DNA of 64,000 nucleotides from an uncultured Pantoea sp. (GTDB lineage Bacteria > Pseudomonadota > Gammaproteobacteria > Enterobacterales > Enterobacteriaceae): contig CAJYKU010000019.1 in the NCBI GenBank assembly GCA_913775175.1, positions 186,001 through 250,000 of the forward strand, written 5' to 3'. This document shows positions 26,707 through 36,470 of this stretch, piece after piece (the first letter of the stretch is position 1; the number at the start of each line of letters is the position of its first letter). A program made the position numbers and the translations under genes. The notes beneath the pieces are model-generated. The model was not told the DNA's origin. It did no database searches and saw only the letters and a program-made list of their open reading frames with translations.

Positions 26707-27618
26707 TCAGGCGTCGTTGCTTTCCGGCTCCACCACAACTACCGGTGGTTCGCTGTCAAGCTGCGGTGCTGGCAGATTCATCATTTTTGCCAGCAGGCTT
26801 GCCAGCTTAAAGCGCATTTCGGGACGACGAATAATCATGTCGATTGCGCCTTTTTCAATCAGGAACTCACTGCGCTGGAAGCCCGGCGGCAGTTTTTCGC
26901 GCACGGTCTGTTCAATCACGCGCGGGCCGGCAAAACCGATCAGTGCTTTTGGCTCAGCGACATTGAGATCGCCCAGCATCGCAAAGCTGGCAGAGACACC
27001 ACCCATGGTTGGATCGGTCAGCACGGAGATATAGGGCAGACCACGCTCCTGCATTTTTGCCAGCGCGGCACTGGTTTTAGCCATCTGCATTAATGATTGC
27101 AGCGCTTCCTGCATACGCGCTCCACCACTGGCGGAGAAGCAAATCAGCGGGCAGTTATCTTCCAGCGCCTGCTCAACAGCGCGCACAAAACGGGCACCAA
27201 CCACCGATCCCATTGAACCACCCATAAAGGCGAATTCAAATGCAGCAGCCACGACTGGCATGCCGTGCAGCTGGCCTTTCATGACTATCAGCGCATCTTT
27301 TTCGCCGGTATCTTTCTGGGCCGCTACCAGACGATCTTTATACTTCTTGGAGTCGCGGAACTTAAGCAGATCCTTAGGTTCCAGCTCGCTGCCCAGCTCA
27401 ACCATTGAGCCTTCATCCATCAGGCTATGCAGACGCTCACGTGCATGCATGCGCATATGGTGGTCGCACTTCGGGCAGACCTCAAGGTTGCGCTCCAGCT
27501 CGGCGCGATAGAGCACCTGACCACAGCTATCACACTTAGTCCACACCCCTTCCGGGATGCTGGCTTTGCGCGAAGGCGTAGTGGTGCTTTTATTCAGTAT
27601 GCGTTCAATCCAGCTCAT
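26707..27618 (-). CDS. accD: Acetyl-CoA carboxylase carboxyltransferase subunit beta
   Basis: AccD with AccA transfers carboxyl from biotin to acetyl-CoA, giving malonyl-CoA for fatty acid synthesis. The 303-residue product has the four-cysteine zinc ribbon C29-x2-C32 ... C48-x2-C51 ([18 protein letters not shown]), and the carboxyltransferase core with [34 protein letters not shown] and [21 protein letters not shown]. coli AccD has 304 residues. The zinc ribbon also binds accD mRNA in E. coli. A 132-base gap separates it from dedA. Confidence 0.98.
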   Translation of the reverse strand: MSWIERILNKSTTTPSRKASIPEGVWTKCDSCGQVLYRAELERNLEVCPKCDHHMRMHARERLHSLMDEGSMVELGSELEPKDLLKFRDSKKYKDRLVAAQKDTGEKDALIVMKGQLHGMPVVAAAFEFAFMGGSMGSVVGARFVRAVEQALEDNCPLICFSASGGARMQEALQSLMQMAKTSAALAKMQERGLPYISVLTDPTMGGVSASFAMLGDLNVAEPKALIGFAGPRVIEQTVREKLPPGFQRSEFLIEKGAIDMIIRRPEMRFKLASLLAKMMNLPAPQLDSEPPVVVVEPESNDA

Positions 27619-27750
27619 TGATGACCTTTCTGTTTAATGCTGACCTGGTCCAGTCTTTTCGTTACTGCTGAAATCACCTTCAGCAGGCCGTAAATGTCGC
27701 TCATTAAACCACAACCTGTTCACGCTGTGGATAAAAATCTGGTTTCGGGC

Positions 27751-28413
27751 TTACTGCGGCTTCTGCTGACGCGCCTGGCGGCGATGACGCCACACCTCGA
27801 TTACGCCTGGCAGAACGGATACTACAATAATGCCGACAATCAGCAACTTAAGATTCTCCTGCACCACCGGCAAATCACCAAACAGATAACCGGCATAGGA
27901 GAACAGCAGTACCCACAGCAGTGCGCCCGTCACGTTAAAGAGCGCGAAATGGCGATAGGACATATGGCCCATACCCGCCACGAAGGGAGCAAAGGTTCGC
28001 ACGATTGGGACAAAGCGTGCAAGTATAATGGTTTTGCCACCGTGACGATCGTAAAACGCATGGGTTTTGTCGAGATAGCTGCGACGGAAAATCTTTGACT
28101 GCGGATTACTAAAGAGTTTTTCACCGAACAGACGCCCGATGGTGTAATTTACCGCATCGCCGAGGATAGCGGCAATCACCAGCAGTGTCACCATCAGATG
28201 AACGTTGAGATCGTTACCGGGCAACGCCGCCAGGGCTCCTGCCACAAACAGCAGAGAGTCGCCAGGCAGAAACGGCGTTACCACCAGACCGGTTTCACAA
28301 AACAGGATCAGAAACAGAATGGCATAGATCCAGATCCCATACTGCGCCACCAGTTCAGCCAGATGCACATCAATGTGCAGGATAAAATCAGCAATAAAGT
28401 GGATAAACTCCAT
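27751..28413 (-). CDS. dedA: DedA-family inner-membrane protein
   Basis: DedA-family proteins are integral membrane proteins implicated in lipid carrier recycling (undecaprenyl phosphate flipping) and proton-motive-force maintenance. The 220-residue product (E. coli 219) has about five hydrophobic segments. Family motifs present are [20 protein letters not shown] near residue 38, [17 protein letters not shown] near 85 and [11 protein letters not shown]-like [20 protein letters not shown] near 130. It lies between truA and accD, as in E. coli. Confidence 0.96.
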   Translation of the reverse strand: MEFIHFIADFILHIDVHLAELVAQYGIWIYAILFLILFCETGLVVTPFLPGDSLLFVAGALAALPGNDLNVHLMVTLLVIAAILGDAVNYTIGRLFGEKLFSNPQSKIFRRSYLDKTHAFYDRHGGKTIILARFVPIVRTFAPFVAGMGHMSYRHFALFNVTGALLWVLLFSYAGYLFGDLPVVQENLKLLIVGIIVVSVLPGVIEVWRHRRQARQQKPQ

Positions 28414-28439
28414 ACCCGCTTACTCCATGAAACCCAAGG

Positions 28440-29252
28440 TTAAAATGATTCTGCGAGGAACAGGGGTCCCGGCGCAGGCTGTGGTAACGCAAAATGCAGC
28501 GGATAATCCACCGCCACCAGGTATAATCCGGCGGCTTTGGCAGTTGCCGCCGCCAGCGTACGATCTTTTGCTGCCAGTAACGCCGCTATCCAGCTTTCCG
28601 GCTGGTTGCCATTGCCAACCTCAATCAGGCTGCCCACGATATTGCGCACCATATGATGCACAAAGGCGTTTGCCTTGATATCAACAATCACAAACGATCC
28701 CTGTCGCGTCACGCGCAGATGCGAGACATTACGCCACGGTGTTCGCGACTGACACTGTACCGCACGGAACGACGTAAAGTCGTTTTCGCCCAGCAGACTC
28801 TGTCCGGCCCGATGCATCTTTTCTGCGTCCAGTGGATGATAGTAGTGCGTCAACCCTTTACCCAGAATCGCCGGACGCAGCCGCTCGTTGTAAATAAGAT
28901 AACGGTAGCGCCGTGCAGTCGCGCTAAAGCGTGCATGAAAACTTTCCGGCACTGTTTTTACCCAGCGCACGGCGATATCGTCCGGCAGATTAGCATTTAC
29001 GCCCAGCGTCCAGGCGCTGTCAGCACGCTGTGAGGTGGTTTCGAAATGCACCACCTGGCCTGTACCATGTACGCCCGCGTCAGTACGGCCAGCGCAGAAT
29101 ACCGTTACTTCATGGTTAGCGACTTTGGCCAGCGCCTGCTCCAGCTTCTCCTGCACGCTGCGCACTTCATTTTGTCGCTGCCAGCCGTAGTAGCGGCTGC
29201 CATCATACTCAATACCCAGCGCCAGCTTCAGAGAGTGTGCTTCTTCCTGCAT
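28440..29252 (-). CDS. truA: tRNA pseudouridine(38-40) synthase TruA
   Basis: TruA converts uridines 38-40 in the anticodon arm of several tRNAs to pseudouridine. The 270-residue product (E. coli 270) has the catalytic aspartate D58 in [20 protein letters not shown], and further motifs [17 protein letters not shown] and [18 protein letters not shown]. Its ATG shares one base with the usg stop (TGATG), showing translational coupling in the usg-truA-dedA cluster. Confidence 0.97.
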   Translation of the reverse strand: MQEEAHSLKLALGIEYDGSRYYGWQRQNEVRSVQEKLEQALAKVANHEVTVFCAGRTDAGVHGTGQVVHFETTSQRADSAWTLGVNANLPDDIAVRWVKTVPESFHARFSATARRYRYLIYNERLRPAILGKGLTHYYHPLDAEKMHRAGQSLLGENDFTSFRAVQCQSRTPWRNVSHLRVTRQGSFVIVDIKANAFVHHMVRNIVGSLIEVGNGNQPESWIAALLAAKDRTLAAATAKAAGLYLVAVDYPLHFALPQPAPGPLFLAESF

Positions 29253-30262
29253 CAGTAAAAATACTCCTGCACCAGCCTCTCAGCCGTTTTCACTGCCATC
29301 AGCGCACCACCAAACCGTACGTTGTCAGCCACTGACCAGAATTGCAGCAGCTCCGGTATACCGTAATCGTTACGCAGATTACCGATACTGAGTGCTTCAT
29401 TGCCGGAAGCGTCGCCGACCTGAGTCGGGTAGCTACCCTCATCGCTCAGCGCGATATCCGGCGCGCGCGCCAGTTCATCCCGCGCCTCTTCTGCCGAAAG
29501 CGGGCGCAAATTTTCCAGCCAGACAATCTGCGCATTACCGTAGAAAACCGGGGCCTGTACACTGCTGACTGCGATCGGTAAGCCCTCATCCTGCAGTACT
29601 TTACGAACCTGCTCCACCATACTGCGTTCGCTTGCCACGCTGCCGCTGCTATCAGCCTGCTGCGGCAGCAGGTTAAATGCCAGCTGCTGGCCAAAGTAGT
29701 GCTCATCAGGTGGAATGCCGTTCAGCAGGCGTGCACTCTCACCCGCCAGTCCATCCACCGCCGCTTTGCCAAGGCTGGAAACAGAGAGCAGATTGGTGAC
29801 CTGAATACGGCTCAGGCCGGCGGTCTCTGCCAGCGGCTTGATAGCGCTTAAAAGCTGGCTTACCAGCGCATCCGCTACGCAGACAATATTGCGGTTACGG
29901 TAATCTGCCAGGACCTGCGGATTGACGTCCGGAACCACCAGCGGTACGTCAGGTTCCAGCGCAAACAGATCGCTGCTGTCGATAACCAGACACCCCTGCC
30001 CGGCCGCTTCTTCAGCATAGCGGGCCGAGGCGTCGCGGCCGGCAACGAAAAACGCCAGTTGCGCCTGCGTCCAGTCAAATTCAGCGGCATCCTGCACGCG
30101 TAGCGAGCGTCCGGCAAAACGCAGGGTTTCGCCTGCACTGTTCTCACTCGCCAGCAGATGGATCTCACCAACCGGGAATTGGCGCTCCGCCAGTAGTTCA
30201 AGTACAGCGTTTCCTGTTGCGCCTGTTGCGCCCAGTAGCGCAATATTCCAGCCGTCAGACAT
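29252..30262 (-). CDS. usg: USG-1 protein, aspartate-semialdehyde dehydrogenase homologue
   Basis: Usg-1 is related to aspartate-semialdehyde dehydrogenase but has no established enzymatic role. The 336-residue product (E. coli 337) has an N-terminal Rossmann motif, [20 protein letters not shown], and a dimerisation domain with [19 protein letters not shown]. The catalytic GNPNC-type motif of true Asd is replaced by [14 protein letters not shown], so dehydrogenase activity is doubtful. It is coupled to truA and separated from pdxB by 92 bases with a hairpin. Confidence 0.94.
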   Translation of the reverse strand: MSDGWNIALLGATGATGNAVLELLAERQFPVGEIHLLASENSAGETLRFAGRSLRVQDAAEFDWTQAQLAFFVAGRDASARYAEEAAGQGCLVIDSSDLFALEPDVPLVVPDVNPQVLADYRNRNIVCVADALVSQLLSAIKPLAETAGLSRIQVTNLLSVSSLGKAAVDGLAGESARLLNGIPPDEHYFGQQLAFNLLPQQADSSGSVASERSMVEQVRKVLQDEGLPIAVSSVQAPVFYGNAQIVWLENLRPLSAEEARDELARAPDIALSDEGSYPTQVGDASGNEALSIGNLRNDYGIPELLQFWSVADNVRFGGALMAVKTAERLVQEYFY

Positions 30263-30296
30263 GTTGGTTTACTCCAGACAATGACATAAAAACAGA

Positions 30297-30316
30297 AGGC
30301 GGTAATGCTACCGCCT
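30297..30316 (-). terminator. Hairpin after pdxB
   Basis: AGGCGGTA and TACCGCCT form a perfect 8-bp stem with a short loop, followed on the minus strand by TCTGTTTTTATG. It lies 38 bases after the pdxB stop and is a plausible terminator or attenuator between pdxB and usg. Confidence 0.55.
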
Positions 30317-30354
30317 CATAATTCAGATTCGTTCCCGTTATGCTGCCTGAGGCA

Positions 30355-31506
30355 TTATTCCGGAAGGCTGGATGGCGGCGTCTGCACACTCACCCGAAAA
30401 CCAAGCTGCTGCAGCATCCTGGCGCTCTCCGGGTTATCACACACCACCTCCAGCGAAGACCATTCACGTCGCTCTTCATACTGCTTGCGCAGCCGGTCAA
30501 ATTCACCTGGCTGGCTCGCAACACGACGTAGCGGCGCATCGTCGCGGCGCACATCATACACGAGGTGCACCAGACGTTTCAGCGTAGCCTGATCGAGCTC
30601 GCCATGTAACGTAACGGTGCTGAACTCCGGTTGCGGCAGCAGGCTCTCCAGTGCAACCTGCTGCGGCTGACCAATAAATGCACTCCAGGCTTCAAATACC
30701 TGGGTTGTGCCGCGCGCTTTGCCCTCAAGCGTATAGCCGGCAATATGCGCAGTGGCGATATCAACCCGATCCAGCAGATCAAGATTGAGATCCGGTTCTG
30801 GCTCCCACACATCCAGCACCACGCTCAGATCATGGCGCATCCTGAGCACTTCCAGCAGCGCAGCATTGTCCACCACCGGCCCGCGACAGGCGTTGATCAA
30901 AATGGTATTGGGCCGCAGCGCCATCAGCAGAGCGGCGTCAGCCAGATGCCAGCTTTTGTAACGCCCCTCTTTGTTTAGTGGCGTGTGGAACGTCAGGATA
31001 TCCGCCTGCTCTGTCAGGGTTTCCAGCGTATGGAACTCACCTGCATCGCCCCGATCGGCTCGCGGCGGATCGCATAGCAGGGTTTTGACGCCCCAGGCCT
31101 CCAGCCTTGCCTGCAGACGACTGCCGACATTACCCACGCCCACAATCCCCACGGTGCGATCGCGCAGCGCAAAACCATCGCGCTCTGCCAGCAGCAGCAG
31201 CGCTGAAAATACATACTCCACCACAGCGATAGCATTGCAGCCGGGTGCAGCAGAGAATCCGATACCTGCCGCGTCAAGCGATGCCTCATCGATATGATCG
31301 GTGCCTGCTGTCGCGGTGCCGACAAATTTAACGGGTGTGCCCGCCAGTAGTGCGGCATTGACCTGCGTCACTGAGCGCACCATCAGACCAGTAGCATCAC
31401 GCAGCTCCGCCTCCGGCAGCGGGCGCCCCGGAACTGCAATGACCTCACCGGTACGGCTAAACAGCTCATGAGCATAGGGCATATTTTCATCAACGAGAAT
31501 TTTCAC
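30355..31506 (-). CDS. pdxB: Erythronate-4-phosphate dehydrogenase
   Basis: PdxB oxidises 4-phosphoerythronate in pyridoxal phosphate synthesis. The 383-residue product (E. coli 378) is a D-isomer-specific 2-hydroxyacid dehydrogenase, with NAD-binding motif [16 protein letters not shown] from residue 120, the substrate-region [20 protein letters not shown] near 63, and [20 protein letters not shown] with the catalytic histidine. The C-terminal PdxB dimerisation domain is present. In E. coli pdxB is followed by flk; here about 7 kb of accessory genes lie between them. Confidence 0.97.
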   Translation of the reverse strand: MKILVDENMPYAHELFSRTGEVIAVPGRPLPEAELRDATGLMVRSVTQVNAALLAGTPVKFVGTATAGTDHIDEASLDAAGIGFSAAPGCNAIAVVEYVFSALLLLAERDGFALRDRTVGIVGVGNVGSRLQARLEAWGVKTLLCDPPRADRGDAGEFHTLETLTEQADILTFHTPLNKEGRYKSWHLADAALLMALRPNTILINACRGPVVDNAALLEVLRMRHDLSVVLDVWEPEPDLNLDLLDRVDIATAHIAGYTLEGKARGTTQVFEAWSAFIGQPQQVALESLLPQPEFSTVTLHGELDQATLKRLVHLVYDVRRDDAPLRRVASQPGEFDRLRKQYEERREWSSLEVVCDNPESARMLQQLGFRVSVQTPPSSLPE

Positions 31507-31563
31507 AGTGGTGGTCCTGTCTGCGGGAAATAAGCGCCGACTAGTGTGCCATAAAGCCTCTCA

Positions 31564-32337
31564 TTAGCCTAACCGGTTGCGATATCGTTCCGGTGTGGTG
31601 CCAGCCTGTTGCCGGAACATCACTATCAGCGCTGAAGCAGAACTATATCCCAGTTCATAAGCTATCGCCTGCACGCTCATGCCCTGCTCAAGCAGCGCAA
31701 TCGCGCGTAAAAATCGCAACCGCTGCCGCCATTCACTGAATGAGATGTTTAGCTGCTGCTGAAAGCGCCGCGCCAGCGTTCGCTCTGTGGTAAAGACCCG
31801 CTGCGCCCATTGTGCCAGCGTAGTGTTATCGCCGGGCTGCGCTTCCAGCGCACGCAGGATGGGTGCCAGAAACTTATCATCTGATCCAGGCAGAAAGCTG
31901 GTCTGTATCGGTGCCTGACGCAGGCGGTCGATTAGCACTGCGCACAGCCGCCACTCCTCTTCGCTCTGCGGATGTGTCAGTCTGCGGGCGGCAAACTCAT
32001 TCATAATGGCGCGGGTAATCGCGTCTGGCGTCAGCAGGCAGGCGTGTTCAGGCATGTCGCTGCAGCAATCCGTCGCTATATTCAGAATATGCAGCTGCGC
32101 CTGCTGATGATTGTAACTGCTGTGACGCTGGCCCGGCGGGATCCAGACCGCCATCTCAGCAGGTGCCTGCAGCCTTCTGTCCGCCACATCCAGCTCCAGC
32201 ATATAACCGGTAACAAAAATTGCCTGCCCCCACTCATGCTGATGCGGCAGATAGGCTGTGCGCGCATCAGTCTGCTCATAACGCATAAAGATATGCGGCG
32301 TTTCATCTGGCGGTGCGTAGGTGACCTGGATAATCAT
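31564..32337 (-). CDS. AraC-family transcriptional regulator with cupin sensor
   Basis: A 257-residue AraC/XylS regulator. The N-terminal half is a cupin-type sensor (HQHEWGQAIFVTGYMLELDV; AEMAVWIPPGQRHSSYNHQQ), typical of the NimR/YeaM group. The C-terminal half has two helix-turn-helix motifs (TLAQWAQRVFTTERTLARRF and MSVQAIAYELGYSSASALIV). It is divergent from an EamA exporter across 93 bases that contain TGTCCG direct repeats, so it most likely controls that exporter. The inducing compound is unknown. The pair is absent from this site in E. coli. Confidence 0.85.
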   Translation of the reverse strand: MIIQVTYAPPDETPHIFMRYEQTDARTAYLPHQHEWGQAIFVTGYMLELDVADRRLQAPAEMAVWIPPGQRHSSYNHQQAQLHILNIATDCCSDMPEHACLLTPDAITRAIMNEFAARRLTHPQSEEEWRLCAVLIDRLRQAPIQTSFLPGSDDKFLAPILRALEAQPGDNTTLAQWAQRVFTTERTLARRFQQQLNISFSEWRQRLRFLRAIALLEQGMSVQAIAYELGYSSASALIVMFRQQAGTTPERYRNRLG

Positions 32338-32339
32338 TC

Positions 32340-32367
32340 TGTCCGGTTAGCACTGAATTTTGTCCGA
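32340..32367. promoter_or_regulatory. Direct repeats TGTCCG at 21-base spacing
   Basis: TGTCCGGTTA at 32340 and TGTCCGATTT at 32361 are direct repeats exactly two helical turns apart, the usual layout of AraC-family operators. A third TGTCCGG at 32416 overlaps the ribosome binding site of the exporter gene. They lie between the divergent AraC-type and EamA-type genes. Binding is inferred. Confidence 0.45.
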
Positions 32368-32430
32368 TTTTAACTATCTGTTTTAAACCGGTCAAACGTA
32401 TGCTAGCGGCGAACCTGTCCGGAGTCTGTT

Positions 32431-33342
32431 ATGAATATGCTGTTTCCTCTTATTGCCGTGCTGATCTGGTCGATCAATACCGTTGTCAGTAAATTATCGG
32501 CTGGCGCGATTGATCCCGCTGCAATCTCGTTTTATCGCTGGCTGCTGGCGCTGCTGGTGCTGACCCCTTTCTGTCTGCCCGGTGTATGGCGTCATCGCCG
32601 ACTTATTCTCAGCAATCTGTGGCGGCTGCTGATACTGGGGCTGCTTGGCATGGTGCTTTATCAGAGTCTGACCTACTACGCCGCACACAGCGTATCAGCC
32701 GTGATGATGGGTATTCTGGGTGCCACTATTCCACTGCTGACTATTCTGCTGAGCCTGCTGGTACTGCGGCTTGCGCCTACCCGTGGCATTCTGATTGGCG
32801 GTCTGCTCTCGTTTGCCGGACTGGTCTGGCTGGTGAGTGCCGGTAATCCGGCACAACTGCTGGCGCAACGGCCGGGCAATGGCGAAGTCTTGATGCTGGC
32901 AGCCTCAGCCTCTTACGCGCTATATGGCGTGCTGACCCGCCGCTGGGCAATTCCACTGCCCCTCTGGCAGAGCCTCTACGTGCAGATCCTGTTTGGTGTG
33001 CTGCTATTATTGCCGGGCTTTCTGCATGCGCCAGAGGTAACACTGACGCAGCAAAATCTGCCGCTGGTGCTGTTTGCCGGACTCTTTGCATCAATTATTG
33101 CCCCGTTTTTATGGGTGCTTGGTGTGCAGCGGCTGGGAGCCAGCACCACCAGTATTTTTATGAATGTGGTGCCGGTATTCACTGCCGTGATTGCCGTGCT
33201 GTTTCTGCATGAGCAGCTGCACAGCTATCACTGGATCGGCGGCACGATTACGCTGGCAGGCGTTATTCTGGCACAGCGCCTGAAAACACCGCTGGTGAAA
33301 CCACGCCAGACAGAAAGCACACTTACTGAAAACTCACGCTGA
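32431..33342 (+). CDS. EamA-family (DMT superfamily) exporter
   Basis: A 303-residue inner-membrane transporter of the drug/metabolite superfamily, with ten hydrophobic segments in two EamA repeats (first from MNMLFPLIAVLIWSINTVVS; second from GEVLMLAASASYALYGVLTR). The LGATIPLLTILLSLLVLRLA and LGASTTSIFMNVVPVFTAVI segments are the conserved ends of each repeat. Substrate is unknown; relatives export amino acids, nucleosides or toxic metabolites. GGAG lies upstream of the ATG. The last 20 bases overlap the convergent tctE. Confidence 0.87.
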   Translation: MNMLFPLIAVLIWSINTVVSKLSAGAIDPAAISFYRWLLALLVLTPFCLPGVWRHRRLILSNLWRLLILGLLGMVLYQSLTYYAAHSVSAVMMGILGATIPLLTILLSLLVLRLAPTRGILIGGLLSFAGLVWLVSAGNPAQLLAQRPGNGEVLMLAASASYALYGVLTRRWAIPLPLWQSLYVQILFGVLLLLPGFLHAPEVTLTQQNLPLVLFAGLFASIIAPFLWVLGVQRLGASTTSIFMNVVPVFTAVIAVLFLHEQLHSYHWIGGTITLAGVILAQRLKTPLVKPRQTESTLTENSR

Positions 33343-34699
33343 CCCGCAATCCACCCAGCTGCGGGCTGCGATCGAGCCGTAACCGCGCGCCGTGCCAGGC
33401 GCAGATATCTTTTACCAGCGCCAGCCCGATCCCCGCACCGGGCTGACCGCTGTGATCCAGCCGCGCAAAAGGCTGTAATGCCTGCTGCTGCTGCGCGTCA
33501 GCGATGCCCGGCCCGCTATCCTCAATCTCCAGCATCTTTGTCCCGAGCCGGGCGGTAACTGTGCCCTGCGCCGGCGTATATTTAATTGCATTATCCAGCA
33601 GGTTTGCACACAGCTCTGCCAGCAGCAGGGCGTCGCCCTGCACGCTGCACGCCTCCTCGCCCTCAAAACCGAGATCGATCTGCTTACGCCGTGCCGCCGC
33701 ATAGCCGCTAAAACAGGCCTGCTGAACAATCTGACTGAGATTTACGCGCACAAAAAGTTTATCTTCGCCGTGCCGCGCTTTGATTTGTGCCAGCTGCAGC
33801 AGTCGATCGGTGAGCTGTACGGTATCATCCAGCGTGCGTTCCATGCCCTGCAGGCTTTCCCGCCATTGCTGCGGATCATCGCTGTTAAGCGCCACGCCAA
33901 CCTGGGTTTTCAGAATGGTCAGCGGCGTACGCAGTTGATGCGATACATCCGCGCTGAAGCGTTCCTGACGCGACAGTAAGCCGCGTAATCGCGTGAGGTG
34001 GCGGTTAAAGGCAATAATCAGCGGCTGCAGCTCTGACCAGGGCACCAGTGAGGGCAGCGGCGTAAGATCGCCCGGTGCACGCCGCAGCATAATACGGGAC
34101 AGACGACGCAGCGGACGTAGCACCCGACGCAGCATCATGCCAGCCAGTAACAGCGTGATTAGCACCAGAAAACTCTGGCTAATCAGTGCAGTACGCAGCA
34201 GGCTCTCGGCAAATGCGTGTCGGGAGTTAAGCGTTTCGGCTACCAGCACCAGCGCCATTCCCTCAACGCCCTGCTCATTTACCGGCTGCCAGAGTGCCGC
34301 AACCCGGATAGGTTGTTTACGGTAGTAAGCATCGTAGAAGTGTACCAGCGCCGGGTACGCGTCAGAGAGCGGTGCATTACGCGGCATCAGCGGTAGATCG
34401 GCATAGCCGGAGAGCGTGTTGCCCTGCGGCGAAATCACCTGATAAAACAGCTGGTCGTTCATATTGCGCTCAAAACTGTCCAGCACGACCCAGGGAACAT
34501 CCACCTCCAGATGACGCTGGCGCACCACCAGCCGTTCAGCCACAGTGCGTGCTGACGCAAGCAGTGAGCGATCATAAGCCTGATTCGCTGCCTGCAGCGC
34601 GCTCTGATAGTGGGTATAGACTGAAAGTGCCCATAGCAGTAACAGCGGTGCTCCCAGCCAGAGCAGCAATTCACCGCGCAGGGAGTGCATCAGTCGCAC
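33323..34699 (-). CDS. tctE: Sensor histidine kinase TctE
   Basis: TctE is the membrane sensor of the tricarboxylate two-component system. The 458-residue product has a first membrane helix near residues 10-28, a periplasmic sensor region (about 30-168), a second helix (about 172-192), HAMP, the H-box SADVSHQLRTPLTILKTQ with phospho-acceptor H254, the N-box ELCANLLDNAIKYTP and the G-box IEDSGPGI. The start is ambiguous: GTG at 34699 has GGAG eight bases upstream inside tctD, while ATG at 34690 overlaps the tctD stop as TGATG. Either way it is coupled to tctD. Confidence 0.9.
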   Translation of the reverse strand: MRLMHSLRGELLLWLGAPLLLLWALSVYTHYQSALQAANQAYDRSLLASARTVAERLVVRQRHLEVDVPWVVLDSFERNMNDQLFYQVISPQGNTLSGYADLPLMPRNAPLSDAYPALVHFYDAYYRKQPIRVAALWQPVNEQGVEGMALVLVAETLNSRHAFAESLLRTALISQSFLVLITLLLAGMMLRRVLRPLRRLSRIMLRRAPGDLTPLPSLVPWSELQPLIIAFNRHLTRLRGLLSRQERFSADVSHQLRTPLTILKTQVGVALNSDDPQQWRESLQGMERTLDDTVQLTDRLLQLAQIKARHGEDKLFVRVNLSQIVQQACFSGYAAARRKQIDLGFEGEEACSVQGDALLLAELCANLLDNAIKYTPAQGTVTARLGTKMLEIEDSGPGIADAQQQQALQPFARLDHSGQPGAGIGLALVKDICAWHGARLRLDRSPQLGGLRVSVSFQ

Positions 34700-35361
34700 G
34701 GCTGCTGCTCCAAACTATAGCCCAGCCCGCGCAGCGTCACTATCACCACATCACTGCCTGAAAGCTTTTTACGTACCCGATGAACATACAGCTCAATACT
34801 CTCCGGACTGGCATCATCGGCGAGGGTAAAGGTTTGCTCGTACAGATGCTGACGTGAGACCGGTCGTCCCGGTCGCTGCATCAGCGTGGAGAGCACGCTG
34901 GATTCACGTGGCGTCAGCGACAGCGGTTTATGATTCAGCATAAAGTAGCCTTCACTGTCGCGCTCCAGCTGACCCAGGCGCTGTGACTGCGCCGTCTGCC
35001 CGTGACTGCGCCGCAGCAGCGCCCGCAGTCGTGCATCAAGCTCATCCAGTTCAAATGGCTTCGTAAGATAGTCATCAGCACCGCTATTTAATCCCTGCAC
35101 GCGCTGCTCCAGCGTGCTCTGCGCCGTCAGCAGCAGCACGGGCACGTTCTGTCCGCGCCGCCGCAGCCGTGCCAGTACCGCCAGACCATCCAGACGCGGC
35201 AGTGAAACATCCAGCACCACCAGCGCGTAATCTTCACTCTGCAGTATATGATCGGCGGCCAGCCCATCGGCGACCCAGTCCACGGCGAACCCTTTTTGTG
35301 TGAGCGCCTTTTGTAGCCAGGCGGCCAGTTCAGTGGTGTCTTCCACCAGTAAGAGACGCAT
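34690..35361 (-). CDS. tctD: Response regulator TctD
   Basis: TctD activates tricarboxylate uptake genes in Salmonella. The 223-residue product (Salmonella 224) has an N-terminal receiver (MRLLLVEDTTELAAWLQKAL) with phospho-acceptor D51 in VVLDVSLPRLDG and K101 in DYLTKPFELDELDAR, and a C-terminal OmpR/PhoB winged helix (LTPRESSVLSTLMQRPGRPV; ESIELYVHRVRKKL). The start at 35361 follows an AGGA element; upstream in-frame codons are not conserved. It is divergent from tctCBA over 120 bases, the Salmonella arrangement. Confidence 0.92.
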   Translation of the reverse strand: MRLLLVEDTTELAAWLQKALTQKGFAVDWVADGLAADHILQSEDYALVVLDVSLPRLDGLAVLARLRRRGQNVPVLLLTAQSTLEQRVQGLNSGADDYLTKPFELDELDARLRALLRRSHGQTAQSQRLGQLERDSEGYFMLNHKPLSLTPRESSVLSTLMQRPGRPVSRQHLYEQTFTLADDASPESIELYVHRVRKKLSGSDVVIVTLRGLGYSLEQQPCD

Positions 35362-35481
35362 GTCACATCCTGTTATTTTAGCTGATAGCTGAAAGGTAAA
35401 TGAAAGGTTGCCCATTTAACAATTCAGCAACCGAAAATGTTCGGTAGTAATCACAATCTGGAATCAAGACTGGAGCGAATC

Positions 35482-36459
35482 ATGAAAAAAATAGGCTATA
35501 TCGCACTCGCCTCGTCCCTGCTGGCTTTCTCTGTTTCCTCTGCACTGGCAGAGGTTCCGCAACGCACTGAGTGTATCGCCCCGGCTAAACCTGGCGGCGG
35601 CTTTGACCTGACCTGTAAGCTGATTCAGGTTTCTTTACAGGAAACCGGACAGATCAAATCACCGATGCGCGTCACTTACATGCCCGGCGGTGTGGGTGCT
35701 GTTGCCTACAATGCGATTATCGCGCAGCGACCGGCCGAAGCAGGCACGCTGGTCGCCTTCTCCGGCGGGTCGCTGCTGAATCTTTCTCAGGGCAAATTTG
35801 GCCGCTACTCGGTGGATGATGTGAAGTGGCTGGCCGCTGTTGGCACCGACTACGGCATGGTGGCGGTACGTGCCGATGCGCCCTGGAAAACCCTGGGTGA
35901 GCTGATGGAGGCAATGAAAAACGATCCCAATAAAGTTGTAGTGGGTGCCGGCGCGTCAATTGGCAGCCAGGACTGGATGAAAACAGCGCTGCTGGCGCGT
36001 GAAGCGGGCATCGATCCACGCAAAATGCGCTATGTCGCCTTTGAAGGTGGTGGCGAGCCGGTCACCGCGCTGCTGGGTAACCATATTCAGGTGGTATCGG
36101 GTGATCTGAGTGAAATGGTGCCTCATCTGCAAGGCGGTAAAATGCGCGTGCTGGCGGTGATGAGCGATAAACGTCTGCCTGGCACTCTGGCGGATATCCC
36201 TACAGCGAAAGAGCAGGGTTTTGCTGTGGAGTGGCCGGTGATCCGTGGTTACTACCTCGGGCCAAAAGTCAGCGATGCTGAGTATCAGTGGTGGGAAGAG
36301 GCGTTTAAAAAACTGGTCACCACCAAAGAGTTCCAGCAGCAGCGCGACCTGCGTGGCCTGTTTGAATTCAATATGTTTGGCAGCGAACTGGATGCCTATG
36401 TTAAGAAGCAGGTCGCTGATTATCGTGAAAAAGCGGTGTCGTTCGGGCTGGCGAAATAG
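35482..36459 (+). CDS. tctC: Tricarboxylate-binding periplasmic protein TctC
   Basis: TctC is the periplasmic receptor of the tripartite tricarboxylate transporter, binding citrate and related acids. The 325-residue product has the length of Salmonella TctC. It begins with a signal peptide (MKKIGYIALASSLLAFSVSS ending at ALAEVP) and carries the Bug-family pattern IAPAKPGGGFDLTCKLIQ near residue 37 and VVVGAGASIGSQDWMKTALL near 152. ATG at 35482 has GGAG seven bases upstream; the 15 codons before it are not conserved. It is first in tctCBA and should be controlled by TctD. Confidence 0.94.
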   Translation: MKKIGYIALASSLLAFSVSSALAEVPQRTECIAPAKPGGGFDLTCKLIQVSLQETGQIKSPMRVTYMPGGVGAVAYNAIIAQRPAEAGTLVAFSGGSLLNLSQGKFGRYSVDDVKWLAAVGTDYGMVAVRADAPWKTLGELMEAMKNDPNKVVVGAGASIGSQDWMKTALLAREAGIDPRKMRYVAFEGGGEPVTALLGNHIQVVSGDLSEMVPHLQGGKMRVLAVMSDKRLPGTLADIPTAKEQGFAVEWPVIRGYYLGPKVSDAEYQWWEEAFKKLVTTKEFQQQRDLRGLFEFNMFGSELDAYVKKQVADYREKAVSFGLAK

Positions 36460-36470
36460 CGGAGGCAACC

